From an uncultured Lachnospiraceae bacterium (lineage in GTDB: Bacteria; Bacillota; Clostridia; Lachnospirales; Lachnospiraceae), in NCBI GenBank assembly GCA_947053345.1, contig CAMRSM010000010.1, forward strand, positions 1 to 64,000: a DNA stretch of 64,000 nucleotides. Reading direction: 5' to 3'. Each line of letters starts with the position of its first letter. Position 1 is the first letter of the stretch. The position numbers and the translations under genes were made by a program. Under the pieces are notes generated by a model, which was given only the letters and a program-made list of their open reading frames with translations, had not been told where the DNA came from and did not search any database. Shown piece by piece: positions 53,586 to 63,178 of the stretch.

Positions 53586-55973
53586 ATGAAAAAAAAGATG
53601 TATTTATTCTTCGCGGCAGGTATGGTCTGTGCAGGCTTTCTGGCGGCCGGCTGCGGGAAAGGATCCGGGGTGCAGCCGAGTCTGCCCCCCGTTGATGTAA
53701 CACCGACAGAACAGGGATCCGCAGAACCCGGTGGGGTACCGGGGGAAGGGGAGGATGCAAAGGACGGACAGGATACGGAGAAAGGGGACGGTCAGGAAAG
53801 CGGACCGGATGAGGGGAAGGAAAATCCGGGAAACGGACAGGATCCCGAAAAAGGGGAAGGGGAGGAAATGGGGGAGTCTATGATAACCATGCAGGAAAAA
53901 GTACTTTATGAAAAAGGCGGGCTGATAACGGAACAAAAAAGCGGCGGTTTTGTGATGACCAACGGGCAGATGCGTTTGGAATACGACATAAATTCCGGGA
54001 CAGCACAGGTTTTTGCCGTGGGGGAAGAGTTGCCTTTGCTGTCCGAGGTGTACGCGAAGGCGGGCCGGAAGGACGGCACGGAGCTGATCAGCAAAGATTT
54101 ACGGCGTGACGGCGAAAACAGCATTTTCGTGGAAAGATGCTCGGATGGTTTCGGGGAGGGAATGCGGGTCTGCATCGTAAATGAGGGGGAGGATGTTACC
54201 CTGACGCAGTATTATTCTTTTTACGAAGAACTGCCGTATTTTTTCTTTGAGGCAAGCGTGGGCACAAAGACAGGGGATGTGATCTCTACCAATTACATTG
54301 CCCCGGTGTTTGCCTGCAAGGGGGATTACTCTACCAATGTTTTAAACATCGCGGGGGAGGATGTAAGGTTTCTTTTTACACCGTATGATAACGACGCGTT
54401 TATCCGCTATTCCTCCATGCCGGTCATGGCGGCCTCCGAAAGTTATGAAGTGACAGCGGTGTTTGACAATACCCTGCGCAGTGGTATGATAGTCGGCTCG
54501 GTAACGCACGACACTTGGAAAACAGGGATTAAGGCAAGGCAGGGCGGGATTGATGCGACCGTGGAATTCTCGGTTTACGGGGGTGCAAGCTCGGCCATAA
54601 CAAGGGACAGCCTGCCGCACGGCTATGTGTCCGGACAGGAGGTTGTTTCCCCGAAAATATTCCTCGGTTTTTATTCGGATTACCGTGACGGGATGGAAGC
54701 TTATGGACATGCGAACGCCGTGATCGCCCCGCCGCTCGCATGGGATAAAGGAATCCCGATGGGCTGGAACAGCTGGTCGGCGGTGGCGGACAAAGTAAGT
54801 TATGCGGTCTACACGGATTCCTCCGATTTTGTGAAAGAAAATTTACAGGAAAACAGTTTTAACGCGGACGGCGTGGTATATATTAATTTCGATTCTTTCT
54901 GGGATAACCTGACGGAGTTTGAGCTTCGGGACGCTGCGAAACATGTCCGGGAGAACGGTCAGATACCGGGAATTTACATGACACCGTTTACCTACTGGGG
55001 AGGCGGTTACACGGCGGGGACGGTTCCGGGAACCGGAAACCGCTACAGCTGGCAGGATATTGTGCTGAAGGATGAAAACGGAACCATCCTCCCTGCGGTG
55101 GACGGCGGCGTGTCCGTTGACCCGACCCATCCGGGCACGATCATGAACATAAAGTATCAGTTAGAGCGCTTTAAAGAGTGGGGGTTTGCCTATGTGAAAA
55201 TGGATTTTATGAGCCACGGGGCAAGGGAGGGAATTTTCTACAATAAGGAGATCACGACGGGGACGCAGGCATACAACTATGGGATGCAGCAGATCCATGA
55301 AATCCTTGGGAAAGAACTGGAAAACCAGGAATTTTTTATCAGTTTTTCCATTGCGCCGCTGTTTCCAAGCCAGTATGCCCACAGCAGGAGAATTTCCTGC
55401 GATGTGTTCGGAACCATAGACAACACGGAATATATGTTGAATTCCCTTACTTACGGCTGGTGGATGAACGGCACGCTCTACCCGTTTACTGACCCGGATC
55501 ATATTGTATTATACAATAGTTTTAACCACAAAGAAGCAATACAGTATAATGAGGGGCTAAGCCGCTATATATCGGCAGCCATCGCCGGGACAATGCTGAT
55601 CGACAGCGATGATTTCCGAATCAGGGAAGCAAGGAAGCGCGCGGTGGAAATGCTGACCTGCGAGGAAATCAATGCGGTCGCAAAGAGGAAGATCGCATTC
55701 CGCCCGGTGGAGGGCAATACAAAAGATGCGGCGTGCGATACCTTTGTCAGCTTTGAAGAAGGGAAAGAAACACTTTATCTCGCCGTGTTTAATTTTGACG
55801 GCAACAAGCCGAAAACGATGCAGCTAAATCCGGAACGGCTCGGGCTTGAAATATCTTCGGAATACGTAATATACGATTTATGGTCAAAAGAAACCGCGGA
55901 ATTTTCCGGCAGCCTTGAAATTTCATTCGAAGCTGCACAGCCGAAATTGTTTCGGATCACGCCGAAACAATAG
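53586..55973 (+). CDS. Lipoprotein clan GH-D-like glycosidase
   Basis: A 795-residue exported enzyme. The signal peptide ends LAAGC, with Cys23 as anchor, then comes a 75-residue Glu/Gly/Pro/Asp-rich tether. A beta-sandwich domain (about 110-385) precedes a barrel with MGWNSWSAV (the clan GH-D signature of GH27/GH36), VYINFDSFWDN, GIYMTPFTYWGG, DPTHPG and the likely nucleophile Asp in YVKMDFMSHGA. Alpha-galactosidase-like activity is expected but not certain. It is a close relative of the next, signal-less gene, so the pair would act on the same linkage outside and inside the cell. GGAGG precedes 53586. Confidence 0.85.
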   Translation: MKKKMYLFFAAGMVCAGFLAAGCGKGSGVQPSLPPVDVTPTEQGSAEPGGVPGEGEDAKDGQDTEKGDGQESGPDEGKENPGNGQDPEKGEGEEMGESMITMQEKVLYEKGGLITEQKSGGFVMTNGQMRLEYDINSGTAQVFAVGEELPLLSEVYAKAGRKDGTELISKDLRRDGENSIFVERCSDGFGEGMRVCIVNEGEDVTLTQYYSFYEELPYFFFEASVGTKTGDVISTNYIAPVFACKGDYSTNVLNIAGEDVRFLFTPYDNDAFIRYSSMPVMAASESYEVTAVFDNTLRSGMIVGSVTHDTWKTGIKARQGGIDATVEFSVYGGASSAITRDSLPHGYVSGQEVVSPKIFLGFYSDYRDGMEAYGHANAVIAPPLAWDKGIPMGWNSWSAVADKVSYAVYTDSSDFVKENLQENSFNADGVVYINFDSFWDNLTEFELRDAAKHVRENGQIPGIYMTPFTYWGGGYTAGTVPGTGNRYSWQDIVLKDENGTILPAVDGGVSVDPTHPGTIMNIKYQLERFKEWGFAYVKMDFMSHGAREGIFYNKEITTGTQAYNYGMQQIHEILGKELENQEFFISFSIAPLFPSQYAHSRRISCDVFGTIDNTEYMLNSLTYGWWMNGTLYPFTDPDHIVLYNSFNHKEAIQYNEGLSRYISAAIAGTMLIDSDDFRIREARKRAVEMLTCEEINAVAKRKIAFRPVEGNTKDAACDTFVSFEEGKETLYLAVFNFDGNKPKTMQLNPERLGLEISSEYVIYDLWSKETAEFSGSLEISFEAAQPKLFRITPKQ

Positions 55974-55995
55974 GAAAAAGTGCAGATGGAAAACA

Positions 55996-56104
55996 AAAAC
56001 AGCAAGCCTGCTGCGGCATGGGAAAGAATTTCCGGCAGGGGTGCAGACAGAAATTCTTTCCCCGGTTTTGGTGCCGGGAGGAGGCTTGCGGAACACAAAA
56101 TAGG
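55996..56104 (+). repeat. Structured repeat, divergent copy with perfect stems
   Basis: Three nested perfect stems: GCAAGCCT (56002) with AGGCTTGC, CGGCA with TGCCG, and GGGAAAGAATTTC (56020-56032) with GAAATTCTTTCCC (56050-56062). The stem sequences differ from those of other copies on both arms, so pairing is kept while sequence changes. It lies between the two clan GH-D-like genes. Confidence 0.85.
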
Positions 56105-56111
56105 AGGGAAT

Positions 56112-58217
56112 ATGGCGATTCAGGTTGAACAGGGGGAGGGGCGGATCACCCTTTCCAACGGCACGGTAACAGTTGTTTACGACAAATTATCAGGGAAAGT
56201 AAGGATGGAGGGGGAAAATGGGTTTGTCCTTTCCAATGTCCATTCTGCAATAAAACTAACCGATAATACCATATATGATAGCGACGAAGAAATAGGAGCC
56301 GGAACAACGGCACAGGTAAAGGAAATCGAGGATGACTTTGGGCAGGGAAAGCTTCTGCTCATGGAAAAACAATACGGGGACGGAAAAATCTTTACCCGGA
56401 AAATATATCTTTATGAAGGGCTGCCATACCTGATAACCGAGGCGGATATCAAAGGGCAGGAGAAAATCGGGAGCAATCAAATTACCGTTCTTGCGGCGGA
56501 AAAACTGACTTTTCCGCAAGGAAAGGATATGCGGTATTTATTTACCCCGTTTGACAACGACGATTTTATCCGCTATGCCGCGCTGCCATTTTCACAGATT
56601 ACGGAAAGCTATGAAATGAGTGCTGTGTACGATTCCGTTACCCGGGGCGGAATCGTGGTCGGTTCGGTTTCCCATTCTACATGGAAAACAGGGATTTGCG
56701 CAAAGCAGCAGGGAGATAACAGGCAAAAGGAAATTATGTGTCCGGAAGAAAGACATCTTCCAAGGCTTTTGGATACGGAGGAACTGGCGGAGGAACTTAC
56801 ATGGCTGGAAGGCCTTGCCGTTGTTGCGGGCGTGACCTCGAAACTGACCCGTGACACTCTTGCACATGGTACGGTTTACGGGACACAGATAAATTCGCCA
56901 AAAGTATTTTTGGGATTTTTTGAAGATTACCGGGACGGACTTGAAGCCTACGGAAGAGCAAACGGAATTATTGCACCGCCGCTTTCCTGGGAAAAGGGAG
57001 TTGTGGTTGGCTGGAATTCCTGGGCGGCCGTTGCCACGGAAATAAATTATGATATCTACACAAAAACGTCTGATTTTGTAAAAGAAGAATTGCAGTCCAA
57101 AGGCTATTCGGCAAACGGGAGAGTATATATTAATTTTGATGCCTTCTGGGACCGTCTGACGGAGGAGGAACGGATTGCCGCCGCAAAGCATGTCAGGGCA
57201 AACGGTCAGATTCCGGGAATTTACACAACACCGTTTACATTCTGGGGCAAGAGCGATTCCGATGGGGTTGTGCCGGGGACGGACGGGAAATATCACTGGC
57301 AGGATATTCTTTTAAAAGACAGTGAGGGCAATATCCTTCCGGCGATTGACGGTGGACTCTGCATTGACCCGACCCATCCGGGCAATAAAATGCGTGTGGA
57401 ATGGGAACTGAATAATTTCAAGCGCTGGGGTTTTGAGTATGTCAAGATGGATTTTATGGCACATGGCGCGGTGGAAGGGGAACATTACGACAAAACAATT
57501 ACCACGGGTATTGCCGCTTATAACTGCGGGATGCAGCATATCAACGAGATCCTGGAAAAGGAGATCAAATCCCAGGACTTTTATATCAGCCTTTCGATTG
57601 CCCCGATTTTCCCGGGACAGTACGCGCATGGACGAAGGATTTCCTGCGATGTGTTTGGCACAATTAACTGGACAGAATATATGTTAAATTCCCTCACATA
57701 CGGCTGGTGGCTGAATGAAAATGTATACCGTTTCAATGACCCGGATCATGTAGTACTCTACAACAGTTACAACCACAGGGAAGAAAGTATGTTTCATGAG
57801 GGACTTTCGCGCTTCTTCTCCGCAGCCATTTCCGGAACCATGCTGTTAAACAGCGACGATTACCGTGAGGAGGCTGCAAAAGAAAGGGCAAAGCTTATCC
57901 TGACCAACAAAGAGATTTTGGATATTGCAAGAGCCGGGAAAACTTTCCGTCCGGTCGAGGGAAATACCGGCGATCAGGCATGCGACAGCTTTGTGAGAAA
58001 AATGGAGGATGGAACCCTTTATCTTGCCGTATTTAATTTCTCGAACACGGAGAAGAAGCAGATGGAACTTGGGTTGGAAAGGCTTGGACTTGAGGGAAAA
58101 ACGCTTTACATAGCACGAGATTTATGGTCTGGCGAGGAAATGCAGGTGGAAGATAGCATTCATATTGACCTGGAAGAAGCCCAGCCTAAAATTTATCTTT
58201 TGAAAAAATCTAATTAA
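56112..58217 (+). CDS. Cytosolic clan GH-D-like glycosidase
   Basis: A 701-residue paralogue of the preceding lipoprotein without signal peptide or tether. It has the same blocks: VGWNSWAAV, VYINFDAFWDR, GIYTTPFTFWGK, DPTHPG, YVKMDFMAHGA, and the ISCDVFGTINWTEYMLNSLTYGWW segment. About 45 extra residues (near 200-245) interrupt the beta domain relative to the paralogue. It should cleave imported oligosaccharides. The ATG at 56112 has AGGAGG at the right distance; the frame is open upstream through the repeat but lacks a ribosome site. Confidence 0.85.
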   Translation: MAIQVEQGEGRITLSNGTVTVVYDKLSGKVRMEGENGFVLSNVHSAIKLTDNTIYDSDEEIGAGTTAQVKEIEDDFGQGKLLLMEKQYGDGKIFTRKIYLYEGLPYLITEADIKGQEKIGSNQITVLAAEKLTFPQGKDMRYLFTPFDNDDFIRYAALPFSQITESYEMSAVYDSVTRGGIVVGSVSHSTWKTGICAKQQGDNRQKEIMCPEERHLPRLLDTEELAEELTWLEGLAVVAGVTSKLTRDTLAHGTVYGTQINSPKVFLGFFEDYRDGLEAYGRANGIIAPPLSWEKGVVVGWNSWAAVATEINYDIYTKTSDFVKEELQSKGYSANGRVYINFDAFWDRLTEEERIAAAKHVRANGQIPGIYTTPFTFWGKSDSDGVVPGTDGKYHWQDILLKDSEGNILPAIDGGLCIDPTHPGNKMRVEWELNNFKRWGFEYVKMDFMAHGAVEGEHYDKTITTGIAAYNCGMQHINEILEKEIKSQDFYISLSIAPIFPGQYAHGRRISCDVFGTINWTEYMLNSLTYGWWLNENVYRFNDPDHVVLYNSYNHREESMFHEGLSRFFSAAISGTMLLNSDDYREEAAKERAKLILTNKEILDIARAGKTFRPVEGNTGDQACDSFVRKMEDGTLYLAVFNFSNTEKKQMELGLERLGLEGKTLYIARDLWSGEEMQVEDSIHIDLEEAQPKIYLLKKSN

Positions 58218-58237
58218 CTAGACAGAAATGGAGTATT

Positions 58238-58443
58238 AAACAGCAGGAGCTCGGAATGTGCATGGGAGGATTTATGGACGCGGAGCGGGAATAAATACTC
58301 CCGGGGTGAAATGCACGGGAAGGGCTACTGCGGGACTAAAAAACAGCAGGAGCCCGGAACGTGCATGGGAGGATTTATGGACGCGGAGCGGGAATAAATA
58401 CTCCCGGGGTGATGTGCACGAGGAGGGCTACTGCGGAACTAAT
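58238..58443 (+). repeat. Structured repeat, two tandem 103-nt units
   Basis: Units at 58238-58340 and 58341-58443 are near-identical. Stems: GTGCAT (58258-58263) with ATGCAC (58311-58316), and GGGAGGATTTAT with ATAAATACTCCC (one mismatch) around GGACGCGGAGCGGGA. Outer arms GCAGGAGC and GGGCTACTGC pair partly. A 73-codon frame here (58258-58479) is read as repeat, not gene. Confidence 0.9.
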
Positions 58444-58462
58444 AATAGGAGCAAAAAAATAT

Positions 58463-60556
58463 ATGATTTCGTATGTTGATAATTTGTTTGTGATTGAGAT
58501 GAAGACCTCCTCCTATGTATTTACCGGCGGGGACACCCCGGCAGGGATTTACTGGGGCGAAAAGCTGCACGGGGAGGAACTCGGCTACCTCGTCAAAAAA
58601 AGGGGACATAGCAGTTTTGACCAGAACCTCGACAGAAACCGTGAGGAATACAGCTTTTGGGATAGTTACAGCGTGCTGGAAAGCTGCCTGAAAGTAAATT
58701 ATCCGGAAACCAGACAGCTTGTTATGCGCTTTGAAAACTATACCATAGAAACGGGGGAAGCAAAAGAAACCTTAACCCTGCGTTTTAAAAATTTTTACTC
58801 CCCACTGATGGCGGAAGTTGTCTATGAAGTATACCCGGAATATGATATAATCGGGCGTTTTATGCGCCTGATAAACGACGGCGATACAGTTGTTATCGAA
58901 AACCTTAAATCCGGCTCCGTATCCATCCCGCCGCTTACACGTTACCGTGTCCGCTATCTAAGCGGAAAATGGGCGGGAGAATCACACTGTAACGACCAGT
59001 ATCTTGAAAACGGGGCATTTACCATCCAGTCGCGCACCGGAAACACCGGGCCGCATTTTAACCCAGCATTTGCCCTTGACAATGGAAATGCCGATGAGCA
59101 GTCAGGCAATGTCTGGTTCGGGCTTTTGGGCTACAGCGGAAACTGGCAGGCAACCTTTGAAAAAACAACATTCGGCGACGTGAAAATAACCGCAGGGATC
59201 AGTAATTTTGATTTCTCCTACACATTAAAGAAAAACGAAGAAATCTGCACGCCGGTAATGTATGTGGGTTTTTCGGACGGCGGTTATGGCGGGATGAGCA
59301 GAAAACTGCACGCGTTTGAAAACAGGCATATCCTGCCGCGCAGAAAGCTTGGAAGAGTGCTATATAATTCCTGGGAGGCAACGTGCTTTGATGTGCGCGT
59401 GGAAAGCCAGAAAGAACTGGCAAAAAGAGCGGCAGAAATCGGCGTGGAATTGTTTGTGATCGACGACGGCTGGTTCGGGCAAAGGCACAGTGACCGCGCA
59501 GGGCTTGGCGACTGGTATGTAAATGAGGAAAAATTCCCGAACGGCTTGGCAGAGCTAATTACATATGTCAAGGAACTTGGGATGGATTTTGGCATCTGGG
59601 TTGAGCCGGAATCCGTAAATCCGGACAGTGATCTGTACCGGGCGCATCCGGACTGGGTTTACCGTTTCAAAGACCGCGAGCCGATGCAGGCGAGAAATCA
59701 GTATACATTAAATATCAGCAAGCCGGAAGTAAAACAATTTATCCTTGATTTTATGGGAAAATTGCTCGGGGAAAACCCGGATATCAGTTTTGTAAAATGG
59801 GATATGAATAAAACGCTGATGGATGTGAGTGCGGGAAACACTGCCACGGACAAAGAACTTTGGTATCGCCATGTTGTGGCTTTGTACGAAATCTGGGAAA
59901 CATTAAGGAAGCGCTTTCCGGATGTGGAATTTGAAACCTGCTCCGGCGGCGGTTCCCGGGTGGATCTCGGCATCCTGCGTTTCGCAGACCAGTGCTGGCC
60001 AAGCGATAATACTGACGCTTACAGCAGACTTTCCATTCAGGAAGGATTCTCGTATTTTTATGCGCCGCGCATTATGACGGCATGGGTGACGGATGCCTCG
60101 ACCGGGGACGGAAGAAAATATGAAAGACCGTATTCTTACCGTTTCCACTCCGCAATGATGGGGATGCTTGGAATCGGGGCAAATATCAGCCGTTTTTCGG
60201 AGGAAACCTTAACGGAATTTGCAAAATATATTGCACAGTACAAAGAGATACGCGAAACCATACAGTACGGTATGCAGTACCGCCTGTCTTCGCTTAGGGA
60301 AAGTCCGCTGCACGCGGTGGAATATATCAGCGAAAACGGGGAGGATATCGCAATCTTTGCATTTCATCAGGGATTTTGCTATGATGCGCCAGAGCCGAGG
60401 GTATACCCGCAGGGTCTGTGCCCGCAAGCCCTCTATCAGGTTGAGGGTTTGGAAAATCCGCTGCATGGCAGCACGCTGATGAAAGCAGGACTTGAAACCT
60501 CGCTTTACGGGGATTTTGACAGCAAACTTATCCGTATCAGGCAGATAAAAAATTAA
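58463..60556 (+). CDS. GH36 alpha-galactosidase
   Basis: A 697-residue cytosolic alpha-galactosidase of family 36. After an N-terminal beta-supersandwich, the barrel has YNSWEATCFDV, FVIDDGWFGQRHSD, the nucleophile Asp in FVKWDMNK near 450, CSGGGSRVDLG, and the acid/base Asp in DQCWPSDNTDAYSRL near 515. These are the hallmark residues of bacterial enzymes that act on raffinose-family sugars and galactomannan side chains. ATG at 58463 follows AGGAGC; the frame upstream is repeat sequence. Confidence 0.96.
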   Translation: MISYVDNLFVIEMKTSSYVFTGGDTPAGIYWGEKLHGEELGYLVKKRGHSSFDQNLDRNREEYSFWDSYSVLESCLKVNYPETRQLVMRFENYTIETGEAKETLTLRFKNFYSPLMAEVVYEVYPEYDIIGRFMRLINDGDTVVIENLKSGSVSIPPLTRYRVRYLSGKWAGESHCNDQYLENGAFTIQSRTGNTGPHFNPAFALDNGNADEQSGNVWFGLLGYSGNWQATFEKTTFGDVKITAGISNFDFSYTLKKNEEICTPVMYVGFSDGGYGGMSRKLHAFENRHILPRRKLGRVLYNSWEATCFDVRVESQKELAKRAAEIGVELFVIDDGWFGQRHSDRAGLGDWYVNEEKFPNGLAELITYVKELGMDFGIWVEPESVNPDSDLYRAHPDWVYRFKDREPMQARNQYTLNISKPEVKQFILDFMGKLLGENPDISFVKWDMNKTLMDVSAGNTATDKELWYRHVVALYEIWETLRKRFPDVEFETCSGGGSRVDLGILRFADQCWPSDNTDAYSRLSIQEGFSYFYAPRIMTAWVTDASTGDGRKYERPYSYRFHSAMMGMLGIGANISRFSEETLTEFAKYIAQYKEIRETIQYGMQYRLSSLRESPLHAVEYISENGEDIAIFAFHQGFCYDAPEPRVYPQGLCPQALYQVEGLENPLHGSTLMKAGLETSLYGDFDSKLIRIRQIKN

Positions 60557-60575
60557 AACCGGCATGTGCAGAACC

Positions 60576-60779
60576 TAAAATCAGCAGGAACCCAGAACAT
60601 GCAGGAAGGATTTATGGACGTGGAACGGGAATAAATCCTTCCTGGGAAGAAGCAGGGGAAGGGTTCCTGCGGAACTTAAAAATCAGCAGGAACCCGGGAC
60701 ATGCGGGAAGGATTTATGTACGTGGAACGGGAATAAATTCTTTCTGGGAAGAAGCAGGGGGAGGGGTTCTGCGGAACTA
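60576..60779 (+). repeat. Structured repeat, two tandem 102-nt units with perfect stems
   Basis: Unit 1 (60576-60677) has perfect outer arms GCAGGAACCC (60584-60593) and GGGTTCCTGC (60661-60670). It also has a perfect 13-bp inner stem, AGGAAGGATTTAT (60603-60615) with ATAAATCCTTCCT (60631-60643), around GGACGTGGAACGGGA. Unit 2 (60678-60779) is close but has several stem mismatches. A partial 3' end (60561-60580) precedes them. Confidence 0.92.
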
Positions 60780-60795
60780 AAATGGAGGTGACAAA

Positions 60796-63024
60796 ATGAG
60801 AGCGAAAAACAAATTTATAATTGACCGTCTGCCGAAAAAATTCAACGAAGGCATGTTCTGGGGGAACGGACGGATGGGAAGCCTTTTGTATGTTGAACAA
60901 AACCTTGCGTGCTTTGCAATAGACCATGAACAACTCTGGGAAACGAGGGACTCGTGGGGAGAAGCGCCAAAAGGCTGCTTTAAAGATTTTATTGAAAATC
61001 CGGATAAATTCTTTGACGGCACATATTTCAACAACGAAAAGAAAGAAGTAAATTATTACCGCACCAAGCTTCCCGCGCTGAGTTTCTCCGTAGAATTTGC
61101 GGAGGAAATCACAGGTTTTTACGGGGAACTAGATTATATGACAGCAGCCTCCGAGATCGTGTTCGCGCTGCACGGCGGAAAAAAAGTACATTGTACTGTT
61201 TATCTGGACTCCAATGAAAACCTTCTGAAAATAAAAGTGGACGGAGCCAAATTTTGTATACATGCCTCCGGTTGGAATATGGAAGCCGGCAACCTGTCTG
61301 TTTTAAAGAAATGGGGATATCCGACATATACAACAAAACAGGAATCTTCCATTACCCATATCCATCAGCCATTTTCCGAAAATGGTCTGGCAGTTTTAAG
61401 TGCCTGTGCACAGGGGACGGAAGTTTATGTTACGATTCAGGCTGTGATGGACAAAAAAGAAAAAAATATGGATGTCTTAGCGGGGGAACTTGAGGAGAAA
61501 AACCGCAGCCTTATCACCCACTATCAAAAAGAAGAGGAGGGATACATCCTCAAACATAAACAGTCCTGGGCGGATTACTGGGATGAGGCGGATATCACCG
61601 TGCCAAACGAACGCCTCCAGCAGGCATATGATTCGGAAATGTATAAAATATTCTCCAATGAGCGCGAGAGCGGTCTTCCGGTCACCTTACAGGGAATCTG
61701 GAACAATGACCGGCGGATGCCGGCATGGTGCGGTGATCTGCACAATGATATGAATGTGCAGGCATGTTACTGGCCGGTTTATAAAAATAATCATGGAAAA
61801 TTAGGAGCGGCTTATATTGATTATTATGCAAACACCATGCCAAGGCTTATAGAGCGCGCCGAAAAGCTTTTTGGAGTTCCGGACGCAATCCACTGCCCGG
61901 TTATGATGGCACCGGGAGGATATGGTGCAGGGGGAGAATGGTGCTTCTGGAATTGCCTGCTTGAACCGGAATTATTTGTTTCCACGGACTTTGTCTGGTA
62001 CTATGAATTTACTGGGGATGACAAACGTCTTGAGTCCGCCATTTATCCGTTCCTGGAACGGGTGATACATTTGTATCAGGAAATTGCTATCCAAAAGGAA
62101 GATGGCTACCTGCATATCCCGTTTACAAATTCGCCGGAAGTATTTAAGGACGGGCGTATGCTGATAAAGGATGACGCGACCGTTGTTATATCCACACTCC
62201 ATTATCTTTTTGACCATATGGCGGAATATGCGGTAAAATTAAAGAAGGATGCCGCACGTTATGAGGAATTTAATAAAAAGCTCGTCCCGGTCGTGGCGGG
62301 GGAAAAAGGTTACCCACTGTTTCCGGGTGAAGACCTGTTTGAATCCCATCGTCATTTTTGCCAGATGTTCCCGGTATTCCCGCTCGGAATAGATATTCAC
62401 AGTGACCTAGCGGGGCGTTCCCTGGATGCAGTAATTGACAAGGGATATACGGAATATGCATCGTGGTCATTCCCGTACCTCTCCATTTTTGCATCCCGCT
62501 GCGGGCGGGGCAATATGGCTGCGATGCTGTTGGAACTTTACTGCCAGGTGTTCCGCTCAAGGAATACATTCTGTGCCAACGGCGACCCGAACTGGTGCGG
62601 TGTGCTGCGTGTGGCGGATACCAACGCCGGTGAGCCGTCGGATACTTTTACGCTGGAAGCGGGATTTATTATGGCGGCGGCGATGAGCGAGATGTTTGTC
62701 CACCGCTCGGGGCATGAGGTTTATCTTGCATACGGGATACCAAAGGAATGGAAAACGGCATCCTGCCGGCAGATGGTGATTGAGGGAGGCCATAAGATTT
62801 CGATGGAACTTGAGAATTACCGGATAAAAAATGTCACAGTTGAAGCGGGAAAAACGGAAGAATTAAAACTCCATTTTGCGGATTACGGGAATTTTTCAGA
62901 TCGGGAAAACCACGAATTAACCGGCGGGACGATCTATGTGGACGGCGGGCAGAGCGTTGCAGGCGGAATCCTGCCGCTTAAAGTCGAAAAAGGGAAGGTC
63001 TATCGGCTTGCATACAGCCTGTAA
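60796..63024 (+). CDS. GH95-like glycoside hydrolase
   Basis: A 742-residue cytosolic enzyme resembling GH95 (alpha-L-fucosidases and alpha-L-galactosidases): an N-terminal beta domain (FWGNGRMGSLLY at its start), then an alpha/alpha toroid with LQGIWNNDRRMPAWCGDLHNDMNVQACYWPVYKNN, the family's most conserved block, and a C-terminal beta cap. The exact sugar is uncertain; the context of galactosidases and mannosidases allows fucose or galactose. GGAGGTGA precedes the ATG, directly after the structured repeats. Confidence 0.8.
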   Translation: MRAKNKFIIDRLPKKFNEGMFWGNGRMGSLLYVEQNLACFAIDHEQLWETRDSWGEAPKGCFKDFIENPDKFFDGTYFNNEKKEVNYYRTKLPALSFSVEFAEEITGFYGELDYMTAASEIVFALHGGKKVHCTVYLDSNENLLKIKVDGAKFCIHASGWNMEAGNLSVLKKWGYPTYTTKQESSITHIHQPFSENGLAVLSACAQGTEVYVTIQAVMDKKEKNMDVLAGELEEKNRSLITHYQKEEEGYILKHKQSWADYWDEADITVPNERLQQAYDSEMYKIFSNERESGLPVTLQGIWNNDRRMPAWCGDLHNDMNVQACYWPVYKNNHGKLGAAYIDYYANTMPRLIERAEKLFGVPDAIHCPVMMAPGGYGAGGEWCFWNCLLEPELFVSTDFVWYYEFTGDDKRLESAIYPFLERVIHLYQEIAIQKEDGYLHIPFTNSPEVFKDGRMLIKDDATVVISTLHYLFDHMAEYAVKLKKDAARYEEFNKKLVPVVAGEKGYPLFPGEDLFESHRHFCQMFPVFPLGIDIHSDLAGRSLDAVIDKGYTEYASWSFPYLSIFASRCGRGNMAAMLLELYCQVFRSRNTFCANGDPNWCGVLRVADTNAGEPSDTFTLEAGFIMAAAMSEMFVHRSGHEVYLAYGIPKEWKTASCRQMVIEGGHKISMELENYRIKNVTVEAGKTEELKLHFADYGNFSDRENHELTGGTIYVDGGQSVAGGILPLKVEKGKVYRLAYSL

Positions 63025-63178
63025 TAGGAATTTGCAAAAAATGATTATCTGGCTGGAAAATATCAATAACAATACAAAAATGATAAAATAGGGCGGGAAT
63101 ATATCGGGCATATGGGATCGCGAAATGGGGAAGTAAGCTGATCCTGGGAAACTATAACATGAGAACGTGGAGGCAATC

